Assembly: GCA_910591455.2 (NCBI GenBank)
Contig: OU342821.1
Location: forward strand, 17,931,787 to 17,995,786
DNA length: 64,000 nucleotides
Direction: 5' to 3'
Source: Pholis gunnellus
Lineage: Eukaryota; Chordata; Actinopteri; Perciformes; Pholidae
The notes below the pieces were generated by a model. It was not told the origin of the DNA, made no database searches, and saw only the letters and a program-made list of their open reading frames with translations. The position numbers and the translations under genes are program-made. This document shows positions 11,711 to 22,960 of this stretch, one piece after another (within the stretch, counting starts at the first letter, position 1; every line of letters starts with the position of its first letter).

Positions 11711-14687
11711 CCCGAGTGGAACCATGTCAAAGGTGTCATACCTAGAAAGTCAGACACCTTGCTTGCATTCTCGGCCATGTTAATCTCCAGCACATAGTTC
11801 GCATAGCAAGTGTAACCAAGTAAGTCTGCGGCCTTTGATTTCAGTTGTATCAACTTTTCAAGGATTGCTGTGTTTACCTGAAAAAAAAAAGAAATAAGAT
11901 ATCAGTTAATGTTAGTTAATAATGCTATTTTTTAGGAATACAAGAGCTGCTGGCGTATCCGTTTACAGAGCAGCCAAGCAAACTTGCATTCTATTAATAA
12001 AGAAGTCAGTCAATAATTGACCTTTTTTTCCACCATTCTGTGGGCCACTTCAGCCTAACCGAGGCGGCTCTTTCTTGTTCCGTTCCTCCCCGCAATAGTT
12101 AAGTGATCCACTGTAGCAAAAAAAAAATAAAAAATCCTGACCAATCACGGTCAGCGCTAACCACCTGGTCAAATAGATCGTTTCCTGCTTCACGATAAAA
12201 GCCACTTCCTGTTTGACCAGTTGAACGCTTTCAATGTGCCAGCAGCAGTAGGAGAGTGGTTTGCATTAACGGTCATTTATTACAGCTCTGATACAGCTGT
12301 ATGACAGTGAACGGTAACCAGTGAAGCTCATATCAATGAGATCAAATTACAAACAGTAACGCTGGATTTCGTGCGTACATCATTTCCTCTGATGTCCTTG
12401 TGTGTAAGTAGGCAACTTGAATCTAGCGCGGGACTCCACATAGTCATCACTACCATATAGAGATGTAATTACTGAACGCAAATACATTGAATGGCTACAA
12501 TCAAAAAGAGGTTTGAATTCACGAAAATCTTAAGGATTACAACTTTAAGCATAAGTAACATAAGTAACAGTATTCCTCCAGGTAAAGCTGCAGGTGCACA
12601 TGCGTCAACTGGAGTTAAAATTAGACAGATCCCGTTGTGTTCGGGAAGTGTCGGACACACTATTATCAGACTCCAGTTACCTCTTTACACCTGCTGTGAA
12701 AAGCGGTTTCCATCTTCCTCCTGGTCTCAGGGATGTGACACCTCTTCATCAGGGGGAAGTAATGGGGATATTCAAGTGTCACTATATACCGCCCATCTGC
12801 TTCCTTGTCCAGTCCATTGAGATAGCTGTCGGCTAGCCCACCTTATCAGAAGAGGGCAACAACATCAATTAAAATAGTCAAAGCATTATGTAGAATACCA
12901 GACTGAGTTTTATGCAGAATGAACTTACCCAATTCATGCTCAGAAAAAACAAGAAACGTATTGTCCTCATTCAGATTCTGGTTGAACTCGATGGAGAGTT
13001 CACTGATAAGCTTGTAGGTTCTTTTTATTTCCTTGGGAGAGAAAAAAAAAAAAGAAGAGTGAGGAACATTACATTACAAACTTCAAAATAAAAGACTGGC
13101 CTTTGCTACGACTTCAAAAATGATCAAAATGGTCAAAAGTAAAAGTAGCTTTCATAATAAGAGTACCTCTTGTATATCTTTAGACAGGTGCAGTCCTTTC
13201 CGCTTGCCTAATGTAACAAGTCTGTCTAAGAATCGCTTTTCTTCAGGTGAAAGGTTGCCTTGGAGCTTTTTCTGTTAAGAAAAATGATTACACAGACAAC
13301 CAAACTTCTTTCATTAATTACACGGTATTTATGATGCATGTCGGCCAGTCACTCCTGCTTGGAATAATATTTGGCATTGGTTAACTTTTGAATAGATCAG
13401 ATTATATTTCTGTCCGAGGCATAGTAAGGCATACCTGCAAGGCTGTGATTCGCTTGAACACATCTTCCCTCATACTGATCTCCACGTCAAACTCAGACAG
13501 CTTCTTGTCTGCCTCTGTGCTCGCTGTCCGGACCTCTTTAGAAGGACAAACGTACTGGGGGAAATCGAGAACATGGAGCGATGCTACGGGAACAGAAAAA
13601 CAAAACAAAACGGCACCATGAATGTTACTAGGATTTGTGCAACATTTGGGCAATGTATGCAGAGACTTACACCTGGCCTTAAGTTTTTAGCAACTTTAAC
13701 CCAAACTGTGTGTCTGTTGGGGACTATTTTCAGCTGCGGAAGAATACACATTTGATGCCGTAGTTAAAAGGGAAAGTTTCCCACCTTTTATGTGGATGCC
13801 CAATCAGTGCTGATGGTAAATGTAGTCAATGGACGTAATAAAATCCTCAATGCGTGCTCTGGCTTTCTTTCTTTTTTTATGCGTTTGTTGACAAGAAAAA
13901 AAATGCAGACTATCACCAGACTTCTGTAACACTTACATGCATAATCCAGCTTGGCGTGAGCCAAGGCTTTCAGAGTGTTTTCAACAGACACATTTTCTAT
14001 CTGTAGAGCTCCAATGTCATCATAGGCCGCCTTTACTCTATTTATCAGGCCGTCTGTCCTGATGCGGATGTCATCTGGGGTCAGGTTCCACCTCAGTGCG
14101 GTTATCTTATTCCCTGCCTGGCAGCAGTCTCTGGCAGATATCAAGCACCCATTCTGGATGGTCATTCTCAGGAGAGGTTTGGAGACGCTGCGGAGAATCA
14201 GACACCCAACCCTTAAAAACAGTACCGCAGCCTCAGATTGAACTTAGCAGGTGGCACTACTGTAAGCATACATTCTTCAAGGGCACACTTAAACGTGCCC
14301 AGCATTTCTTCCATGCTGAGTGAGTGGTGACCTTTTTTCCACTTAGTGTAGAGTTTCATGGCATGGCAAGCCTTTAGAAACAAGAACATAAAAGCATGGA
14401 ATCATTTGTAAGACAGCTGTGGCAAATCACTGCCAAAACGTATAAACATTTCAGTGATTTATTTAGTTGAAGTGCAAGTGGGGGCAAGAGGCCAGCATTT
14501 CAATATACCTTTTTATGATTAAGAGGTGCTAAATAAAACAAACAGGAAATAATAAAATGAAGATGGTTCAATGTAACAAGGCGCCCTAAACATGCTAACA
14601 CATGCAGAAATGCACTTATCCTGAAGCATACCTGCAAAGCGCTCGACAGACTACAACTCTCAGCGCACACATGTCAGCGGTTTTCAT
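8734..14687 (-). CDS. nln: Neurolysin, mitochondrial/cytosolic M3 metallopeptidase
   Basis: Neurolysin is a zinc endopeptidase that cleaves short peptides such as neurotensin. There are 13 coding exons, in transcript order: 14687-14632, 14187-13937, 13583-13435, 13271-13167, 13031-12929, 12841-12681, 11877-11742, 11118-10752, 10027-9826, 9739-9553, 9476-9348, 9125-8989 and 8886-8734. All phases agree, giving 711 residues (human NLN 704). The zinc motif HEFGH is at residues 498-502, and the third ligand is E527 in DFVEVPSQ. The product has the M3 substrate-site landmarks YFPLDVVTEG and GGYDAQYY. Exon 1 encodes a basic, acid-poor leader (from Met6: MCALRVVVCRALC), consistent with mitochondrial import. 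The paralogue thop1 was considered. INAWDL, VVTEGL, ETDFVEVPSQ and the sgtb/trappc13 neighbours favour nln. The tail ends IKSQKTQTL, unlike the mammalian end. Confidence 0.95.
11629..11708. repeat. GT microsatellite
   Basis: An interrupted (GT)n tract in an nln intron, about 30 bases beyond the splice donor of exon 11742-11877. Confidence 0.95.
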
Positions 14688-14689
14688 GC

Positions 14690-14830
14690 GGTTTGTTTCC
14701 GTGCACAACAGCCAACAACACTTCCTTCCTGCTCTTACTGTGGCTCAGTCCGAATTGTACAGCGTCGAGCAGCGGTCTCCCCCAGAATCGTGGAAAAGCG
14801 CTTCTTATTTCCGCTTTTAAGGCGCAGGCG
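14690..14830. promoter_or_regulatory. Compact divergent promoter of nln and sgtb
   Basis: The nln start codon (14687, minus) and the end of the sgtb noncoding first exon (14899, plus) are only about 210 bases apart, so the two transcripts must start very close together. At 14822-14831 the sequence is GCGCAGGCGC, a good NRF1-type palindrome. An ETS-like TTCCG lies at about 14807, and a CRE-like TGACGCC follows at about 14863. No TATA box is evident. Transcription start sites are inferred. Confidence 0.5.
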
Positions 14831-14899
14831 CAGAGGAAGATCGAATCCGACACAAGCCCTCATGACGCCGTAGCAGCAGACAGCTGGAAAAGAGCTCAG
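14826..14899 (+). other. sgtb: Noncoding first exon of sgtb
   Basis: The stretch ends at a consensus donor, CTCAG|GTAGGT, at 14899/14900. The sgtb start-codon exon has an upstream acceptor (TGTGTGTGTGCAG, to 16559), so a 5' exon is required and this is the best candidate. The left edge is a guess. Its ATG is followed by no useful frame. Confidence 0.5.
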
Positions 14900-15441
14900 G
14901 TAGGTGGGCGGGGGGGGGGGGACACTGAATAGCATCCTTTGACACAATGTTATTTATAAATTGGCTTGCTGGTGTTTGAAGGTTGGGTGAGGGGGGCGGA
15001 GGGGGAATATGAGGTCGACCTTTCTTTCCTCTCCTCGCGCCTGTTTTGCAGCCGCGTTGACAGAGGGTTGTGATGGTTTTAGCCAGCATCACACGAGCTG
15101 CACAGCGCGCGAGCCTTGTTTTTCCAGACAAGCTTTAATATATGACAAACTCCTACCAGCGTCATTGGTGGTATTTCCTTGAATGCATTGTATATATATT
15201 TTTTAATTATAATGCCTGTATGATGACTACATCTACATTATCGTCTCCCATTATGGTATTACATCACAGCTTCTGCATCACTGCGTTTACGTCTGTCAAC
15301 ACACAACACTGAGGGAGGAGTGGCTGTGGTGGCCGGACCCAAAATGAACGCAACCACAAAAAGGCATCAGCACGTTATTTAAGACGGTGTTGGTATCTGT
15401 AAATCATCTTCTCCATATCAATCCAGTGTGCTGGCCTTATT

Positions 15442-15454
15442 CGCCCCCTGCTGG
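15442..15454 (-). promoter_or_regulatory. CTCF-like motif in sgtb intron 1
   Basis: The minus strand reads CCAGCAGGGGGCGA, an exact fit to the degenerate CTCF core (CC-A-S-Y-AG-R-K-GGC-R). Sequence evidence only. Confidence 0.4.
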
Positions 15455-15971
15455 GTACAAACACGTCTGGCACTGATTCGGTCAGTCAGACAGAGATAAA
15501 ATAACAGATTGCAACGTCCAGCTTTTAAATGGAGATATGCTTATTTTTTTGGTATTTAATCATTTTTGCTTTCATCCTCCTGTGAGTTGTCTTGGAAACA
15601 AGAACCAGATGCGCACCAGCATCCTTTCTAGTATTTGTTGGATGTAATAGAATAATAACATGGCTGGATTAATGTATTTAGGGGGTCCCCTCGGGAAAAA
15701 AACATCTGCTGTTGAGCCCATGTTGTGGTAATTTGTTTTTATACCACTTTACTGAGGAGTGGGTACCATGTGAGCCCAGAGCTCCACTATATTACGAGCC
15801 CATCAAATAAGCTAAACTGCAGGGTCAATATATCAGTTATATACAGTATATTATGCAAATTCCTGAACTAACCAAAAACCATGTGTGGGCAGTTGCCCGA
15901 TTGATAGTCCAGCCCCGATTAATAATAGATAATAACTACCCATGGTTGATAGCCTCATAAATAATAAGAAT

Positions 15972-16483
15972 GGTAACCATTTATAATAAGAGTACAAAAT
16001 AGGTGCTTGATTAATGAATAATGACTGATGATAATTGAATGCATGAATTGAAATGCCCTGGAAACATATATCTTGATCACCTTCATGCTGTGAGTAATGG
16101 AGTCCTACCTGAACACAGTTTTATGCGTTTCCACGCAGACCCGATGAAGCAGATGAAAAGGGTTTTAACAGTTAATGAATAAATATACTAATAATATTAA
16201 TCGGTACCAAAATATCTTTTCTTCACTTTGATTTCTTGTCATTCACCCAAACGTGTGGGTTTGAAATGTCCCTTCCTTTGTAAATATAAACCGGCTAGTT
16301 TGGTGACATGTACATGAATGTATGTATTTATTGATGAGCCATTAATAATGCAAACTAATCACAAAAGACTCATAGTGACTTGATCATTTTTTTAAACGCA
16401 CAAACTCATAAAACCGTTGTTGTCATGTATTAGTTATGTATTACTTGGGCATGGGTTGTACACCCTTATATAAAGTGTCACCC
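15972..16483. mobile_element. MITE-like element with GGTRACACTTTATAA ends
   Basis: The left end is GGTAACCATTTATAATAAG. The right end inverted is GGTGACACTTTATATAAGG. Ends of this type (GGTAACACTTTATAATAAG) are familiar from nonautonomous DNA elements in fish genomes. The interior is AT-rich, about 510 bp in all, with no coding capacity. It lies in sgtb intron 1, ending about 75 bases before the coding exon. Confidence 0.5.
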
Positions 16484-16575
16484 TATGAATAATACAGTCA
16501 TTTTTTTGTGTGGGTGCCTTTTTGTTTCGCTCCAAACGACGTCCTGTGTGTGTGTGCAGCAGATCCGAGGTAAAA

Positions 16576-19500
16576 ATGGCAGTGGAGAAGCGTCTGGCAT
16601 TCTCTATCGTGCAGTTCCTACGAGATCAAACACATTGCGGTGCTTTGAATTCTGACGAGCAGGAGAGCCTCGAAGGTAGGTCAACTCACTGAGCACCTGT
16701 ACTTTACAAATATAGGACACTTGTCCTGTCCGAGTCAGCGTATAATATGCATATGTTCTTATCTCACTATACTGATGAAATAGAGAATAAACAGGAGCAG
16801 GTTTAATCATCAAAAAGAACCACAGTTGACTAGGGATTAGGGTACGACGTGCAGAATGTGCGGTGGCGTGTTTCATTCCATACGAACAGGACTTTGATTT
16901 CTCACTCTGAATGTGCAGCCAAGCTCTGACTCACCATAATAATACTGTGGACTCCACGACCAATTGTTTGGCTGCTGTACCTTAAAAATCTCACAAATTG
17001 TAATTTATATCGCCGACGTCATCCTGTCACTGCAGTTGCCGTACAGTGTTTGGAGACGACCTTTAAGATCAGCTCCAGTGACTGCCATCTCGCTGTGCCA
17101 CAGCCTCTGACGGAGATATTCCTCAACTCCCTGCTGAAGGTGGGTACCGATTCTATCATCACGTACGGCTCTTGTGAACGTAATAACTCAGCTTATGCGG
17201 CATCAGGAGGACGATAAACGAATGCTGCGTTATCCACAGTCAGCACGATACACTGTTCTCATGGCAGACATTTTGACTTGTAGATAACATTACTCTCAGA
17301 TATATCTTACTTTAAGGTGAGCCAGTGCATGCCGGCTGACTGGCATTGGTTATTGGCACGCCTATATATCATCCCTAATGAAAGGAGTTCCACCTGTGCT
17401 GTTCCTTCTCTCAGGTCAAAATGTCCACCGTAGTAACAACGCTTTGTTTAGAATGATCATTTCACTTCATGATTCTTGTATTTTGCATTTACTTAGAATG
17501 ACAACATTACCATACCAGAGACCTCCCCGTCCCCGGAAGACACCGAACGGGCAGAGCAACTCAAGAATGAAGGTAATGTTCAAACTCTTAAATTCTTAAT
17601 ATCATTACGTCTGATACCTGTACCCTCTGTACCATCCCTTGTAGCACCAGGAAGTGCTTGTACTCAGACTGATTAAAATGTAACTAAACAAACAGCGCAG
17701 ATAAAAATCAGGATAAGCTTGTTTTTAGAGGAGACCTAAAAGAAGACACTGACACAGACCAAAGAACTCATTTCTTTGGGCATCGCAAAAGCTCCGTCCC
17801 CTTTAGTGTTCAGCCTGGACTGAATAGAAGACCACTGACCGAGGATCTGAAACTACACAAAGGTTCATCAGTGATTAAAAGTTCTAAAATAAGATCTGGA
17901 GCCAGGTCATGAAGTGCCTTGAAGGTAATCAATAAGAGAAGAGAATAAATAGATAAGAACACAATGGTATAGAGGCTGAAACTGGTGTGATGTGATTGTA
18001 CCTCTTGGTTCTATAAAAGCCGAGCAGCTTAGTTCTCTTGTTGTCTTTAACGTTTTTTGATTGAGTCAAGAGAAGAGGCTGTTGCAATAATCAAGGTGCG
18101 AAGAGATAAAAGCACGTACGACAGTTTGCATCTTTAAAAGTAGTTTCAAACACTGTTGTCCACATGCAGCTGTAAGCTACAACAGACAACAGTAACATCA
18201 TAAGGAGGAAGACATGTTCATGTGTCCATGGGGAACCTGTTTGTAAGGTGATACACTTCCTTTATTAATCCGCAACTACAACTGCGAATTAACAGCTACC
18301 ACCTCGTGGACTGACTAGTTTATAGCTTCATTTGCAAAGAAAATGAATGCATATAAACTAAATTCTGATGTTTTCCATGCTAACATGGTCAACCTTTACC
18401 ATAGCATTAAATATATTGTAATATATTAAATCAGGTAAATTATAACACATGTTAATAATTGTCTTTCTGCCCCAAATGGAATTGTTGTTACCACAACATA
18501 CATAAAAAAACAGCCATTTTTTAGGATGCTAAAAAGCTACTTCTATGTCTTTCTATGTGTAAACTCTGTAAACAATCCAATATGTTATTTTTAGGGAACA
18601 ATCACATGAAGGAGGAGAACTACAGATGTGCAGTGGAGTGCTACACAAAGGCCATTGACCTGGACCTGAGAAACGCTGTGTACTACTGTAACAGGTATTT
18701 ACAACAGCAAGCACCACATTTCACACTGTCGTACTACACAGCAGGATGCCGTGTTGGACATGATTTAATGTCAGCCAGTGATAAAGGTAAGCATTGGGTC
18801 TAACTTCAACACTCTGCAGGGCTGCAGCTCACAGCAAACTGGGGAATTACACAGAGGCAACTGTTGACTGCGAAAGAGCCATTGGGATTGATCCGACCTA
18901 CAGCAAAGCGTACGGCAGGATGGGGTGAGTTTTGTTGGGTTTTTTCCAACAGAAATCTGCCTCATAATATTTCAAGGTGTGTCAAAAATGATGTGTGTCC
19001 TTGTTCAATGTGGGGCTCCAGTTTGGCTTTGACTGCCATGAACAAGTATCCGGAGGCAATTACCTACTTCAAGAAAGCTTTGGTATTAGACCCCGAGAAC
19101 GAGACCTACAAATCCAACCTGAAGATTGCAGAGCAGAAGCAGAAAGAAGCGACCAGCCCAGTAAGTTAAAAACAAACTGTATTTATTATGTGATGTATTA
19201 ATATATATATAATATCCTATCAAAGCTCACATATATTACAGAGCAATGTCTATTTTGACCTTTGTTTCTGAATGTGTGCCACAGATTGCTGCTGGATTGG
19301 GATTCGACATGGCTAGTTTAATCAACAACCCCGCCTTCATCAGCATGGTAGGCATAAGTCCCAGTATATATATATACAATATATGTATATATATGCACCC
19401 TACATAAAGAGCCTGTCTGTGTCATAAAGGTTACTGCTGACAGACATCTGTCGTATGCTGGTTTTGCCGCTGCTAAGGTTAGACCAGATACTTTCCCTAA

Positions 19501-20462
19501 TTAATCCCATGAGTGACAGTTAGCCCGTTAATCAACCGAGTTATTGCCTTGTGGAAAGGGCCGCGTCTGGGCTCCCGAGAGTCCTGACTCGTTAAACGAT
19601 TGACACATGGGAACGTCTGCCAAGCCAAGAACACTCCTGCAAGCATGCCTAAAATCACCCAGATACACGTCTAAATCAGACAACTGTGATTGATTGTTTT
19701 TCTTTTTCTCACAAAATTGCCAACATGATCAGAAATGAATTGTCCTTTTGTGAGCGACACAGTGGATTAAAGCTTGGATTTTGTGTTTACAGGCCGCGAG
19801 CGTGATGCAGAACCAACAAGTTCAACAGCTGTGAGTGTTAAAAGGAATTGACTGCATTAAGAGTGAAGTGTAAGTTTTAAAAACGCTCTTTGACTCACCG
19901 TCACAATGTCACTGTGCGGTCAGTATGTCAGGAATGATGTCCAATGCAGTCGGGGGTTCAGCAGCAGGAGTGGGTGGACTGTCAGACATCTCCAGCTTAA
20001 TTGAAGCGTAAGTACAATCAACTCTTAATTAAATGGATTAAAATGACTGCTCGATTATAGAGTTTCATATGAGCTGTACATGTTTGAATATACGATATTA
20101 AGGGAGTAATTCAACATTTTGGGAAATTTATAGTGATCAGGTGTGTACGGTAATATAAAAAGGGACAAAAAAAACACTTCCTGTTGACGATTCCTGCATC
20201 AATTGGAGATAAATTTGATTCGGGGACAGTCCCTCTTGTTCTATTCGCCCCAGCAGGTGTTTTATTTTATTCTTCCGCTTATTAGAAATGTTTTCTCATC
20301 TTTCTTTGTGTGAGCTTTTGTAAACACAGTTCTGTCATCTTCTCTGTCAGGGGACAACAGTTTGCCCAGCAGATCCAGCAGCAGAACCCAGAGCTCATCG
20401 AGCAGCTGAGGAACCACATCCGGAGCCGCTCGTTCAGCGGCAGCGCCGAGGAGCACTCATGA
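16576..20462 (+). CDS. sgtb: Small glutamine-rich TPR protein beta
   Basis: This cytosolic co-chaperone is a paralogue of SGTA, which hands tail-anchored and mislocalised membrane proteins between HSP70/HSP90 and the BAG6/GET machinery. Ten coding exons: 16576-16675, 17036-17139, 17497-17572, 18595-18694, 18820-18924, 19022-19160, 19285-19347, 19793-19830, 19924-20007 and 20351-20462. Phases join exactly to give 306 residues (human SGTB 304). Residues 1-68 form the SGT dimerisation domain, with the DEQESLE motif. Residues about 87-195 hold three TPR repeats (NNHMKEENY, YYCNRAAAHSKLG, SKAYGRMG). An INNPAFISM segment comes next, then a Gln-rich tail (QQFAQQIQQQNPELIEQL) ending SAEEHS. The tail and neighbours identify sgtb rather than sgta. 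The plain start at 16576 aligns with the family N-terminus. Confidence 0.96.
17830..18150. repeat. Decayed fish interspersed repeat, LINE/SINE-like
   Basis: The stretch contains phrases such as GAGCCAGGTCATGAAGTGCC and GTTGCAATAATCAAGGTG. These resemble the 3' parts of interspersed repeats spread through teleost genomes. No intact frame is present. It lies in sgtb intron 4. The family assignment is from memory of the pattern and uncertain. Confidence 0.35.
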
Positions 20463-21415
20463 TCTCCTCAGGTGTTTTTTTTTTAATTTAAAACCAAAAA
20501 ACCATAGCTGATGTAAAAAAGAATATATTTGCATCATTAACATGCATTGTTTTTTTATTTCAGTCCCTCGTTTTTTTTTTCCAAGGAAGGGCAACCATAC
20601 GGCGCGATTACAATCTCCACACCCATTTCTTGAAATCAAATCCCCGGCATAGCTGGAATGAAGAGACAAGGATGGGGTTGAAGGCACTTTACTGTGACTA
20701 AAGACTCTTGGGGTCGGAGAGGTGAAGGCCTAGAGACCGGCCCATGAAATGAAGCATCCCACACATGTAGGGCAAAACACGTTGTCAACACCTAATCATA
20801 AAGAGAGCCAAGAAGTCATTCCGCCGACTGAGGGAACATGAGTAAACTATTTCTCCAGCGCTTTTACATTTCTGCAGAGATCGTGTTTTATATGTGCTGA
20901 AAATACTGTCCTCTTCATGTTTCACGTTAAGGGTCCTTCTGTCTAGTCATGACACTGAAGAGGGTTAGGGAGGAATGTACTTTTACAGCCTTGCAGGGAA
21001 CATCTCAGCTTTTTCTGATACAATAACCGGAACACATCAGATTTATATCGCATCTTGTTCAATATTATTTTTGTAGACAGAATACGCGTGTTATAATACT
21101 CGTTTATTTGGGAACTCCCATCACTGCTTTTCATTGAGTAGTACTCAACTTTTGATTAAGACAACTATGTCATTGTATAGCAGTGTTTGCGGCCTGCATT
21201 ATGTTGTTATTGCACTTTAGAAGAAGAAGAAATATCTCCCCTTTAAGCATATTTAATTGTTGATTAACTAGTGACAGAGTATACAGATTGTTCATTTTGC
21301 ATGCTCTTAAATCTGGTATTTGAGATCAGACGCTTTATGGAAACAAATAGGTATGCTAGGGCAGCACAACGTTTTGTCTAAAACTTGTGAATAAATATCT
21401 TGAAATTGAACTGTC
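20463..21415 (+). other. sgtb: sgtb 3' untranslated region
   Basis: This follows the TGA at 20460-20462. An AATAAA at 21390-21395 is the likely polyadenylation signal. No further coding sequence is seen. Confidence 0.6.
21390..21395 (+). terminator. sgtb: Polyadenylation signal AATAAA of sgtb
   Basis: A canonical hexamer about 0.9 kb past the stop codon, followed by a T/GT-rich stretch at 21430-21445. Confidence 0.55.
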
Positions 21416-22234
21416 ACACTCATGCTTGGATTTGTTCTTTTCTGTCATTATTTGAAAGAAGTGTGACGTCCTTTGTGTTAAATACTATCTTTAAATAACA
21501 GGTAAGGATCAGTTTGATTCCAAGATCTACATTACATCCAATAAAATCAATTTAGCAGGCTCACACTTTAAAGGGGGAACGCCACTAATGTAATACTCCT
21601 CAGCCTGTCTGAGGAAATACCCCTGATGATGTCATGGTGATGTCATGTTACCTCATCTTTGGGCTTGGAGGCTGATAGTTTAGAACAGAAAACCTGTGTG
21701 ACTAACTTTGGGTGGAGATTTTGATGAGGGATGAGGGATTTTGCGAGTCAAGAAGGGTTTTAAAAGGGGCTAAATTCCAAATCCAGAGCATCGATAGAGC
21801 AGCAAACTATTATTTGTAATGTAAAGATATGAGTATTGCTGCCTGAGCAGAGACTGAAGTCACTCTCTTCCTCTGTGTATGTTGTAATCCAAGCTTCTCT
21901 GCGCTTTATTGACATAGCTTGGTAAGCCAAGCATGCATTTTAGAGCGTGTTAGTCACTGATATCCCGACTATGATCTCAACCCACAGCGGCGTCGTGGAA
22001 GTGTAGCGCCCACCCCCGTGGTTTAAAATCTCATACGACATTTGTAACAAAGTAACAAAAAATCCCGCCTTGAAACTGAGCCTTTTTTCAACTGTATGTC
22101 ATGTATCTCACGCGATACGTTAAAATGAAAATGGTACTTTTTAAGCAGCCATTTCCCACAAGTCACAGATGGAGGGTAGAGATGGGTCCATGCTGCTGAA
22201 GCATCTTCAACCTGCTTTGCGTTGGGAGAATTCC
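21416..22234. other. sgtb-trappc13 convergent intergenic stretch
   Basis: This lies between the sgtb polyadenylation site and the TTAA-flanked MITE. I recognise no gene. The part at 21570-21760 (CCTGATGATGTCATGGTGAT and around) has the look of a decayed fish repeat, but I could not define its ends. Confidence 0.4.
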
Positions 22235-22528
22235 TTAAAGGAATACTTCACTAACCCAAACACATGCACGCTGAAACATTCTATACGAAACACCTCCGCA
22301 AAAGCATAAGACTGTTTCTGCAGAAGTGTTTTGGACAGTCAGGTTTCACAGAGGTTGCATGTGTTTGGGAAGTAGTGAGCATACGGCTGGATCAATGAGC
22401 CTGGGATTATATATAGTAATGTGAGAGTTTGTAAAGAGGATGTTTTGGGATGGTTTTCTCAAAGAATCCAACATGGGCTGAGCAATCGATATACAAATTA
22501 TCATTTTGGGAGTGAAGTATTCCTGTAA
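22235..22528. mobile_element. TTAA-flanked MITE
   Basis: The left end is TTAA then AGGAATACTTCACT. The right end is AGTGAAGTATTCCT then GTAA. The 13-14 bp ends are perfect inverted repeats, and the flanks suggest a TTAA target duplication with one mutation. A second inverted pair, CCAAACACATGCA and TGCATGTGTTTGG, lies inside. It is about 286 bp with no coding frame, between the convergent 3' ends of sgtb and trappc13. A TTAA target would suggest a piggyBac-type source, but this is not proven. Confidence 0.55.
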
Positions 22529-22960
22529 GTGGAAACACAGTATGGCCAGTGATGAGGCACCAAATAGGTATCCTGTGTGTTTAAAACTTAAGAGACCCAT
22601 ATCTTACTTGAGGAACATGTGCTTAACGCATTCTACAAACATTCCATTAAACAACACAATATAAAGTCTTTACAATAAAATGAGGATTTGTATGTGTATG
22701 TCATTTTTAATGACAAAACCCACCATGGACACCATGATGATCAAAGATTTCAGAGATTTTATGAACATTTATGCACATTTACATCATTATCTTCAGAAGA
22801 AAGTGATTTATATTATTCACAATTCATTTTAAAATGTACAGTGTTATCCCCTCAGGTTGCAAAAAGAGTGAAATGTCAAAAGTTATGTGCAGAATTCCAC
22901 CGTTGGTCCATTCATATCTAAAATGCCAAAAAACAAAGAAAAAGAAGCGACATAATATTC

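Noticed and set aside
14213..14359. Minus-strand frame MKLYTKWKKGHHSLSMEEM just upstream of nln exon 2
   Set aside because: It starts with ATG and looks protein-like, but it ends before exon 2 without a usable donor. The true exon 1 at 14632-14687 splices in phase and gives a leader like human NLN.
8734..14687. Assignment of the M3 peptidase as thop1
   Set aside because: Some residues are THOP1-like (GKYGHAACFG, AAMVANFTKP), but the leader exon, the ETDFVEVPSQ and VVTEGL segments and the sgtb/trappc13 neighbours all point to nln.
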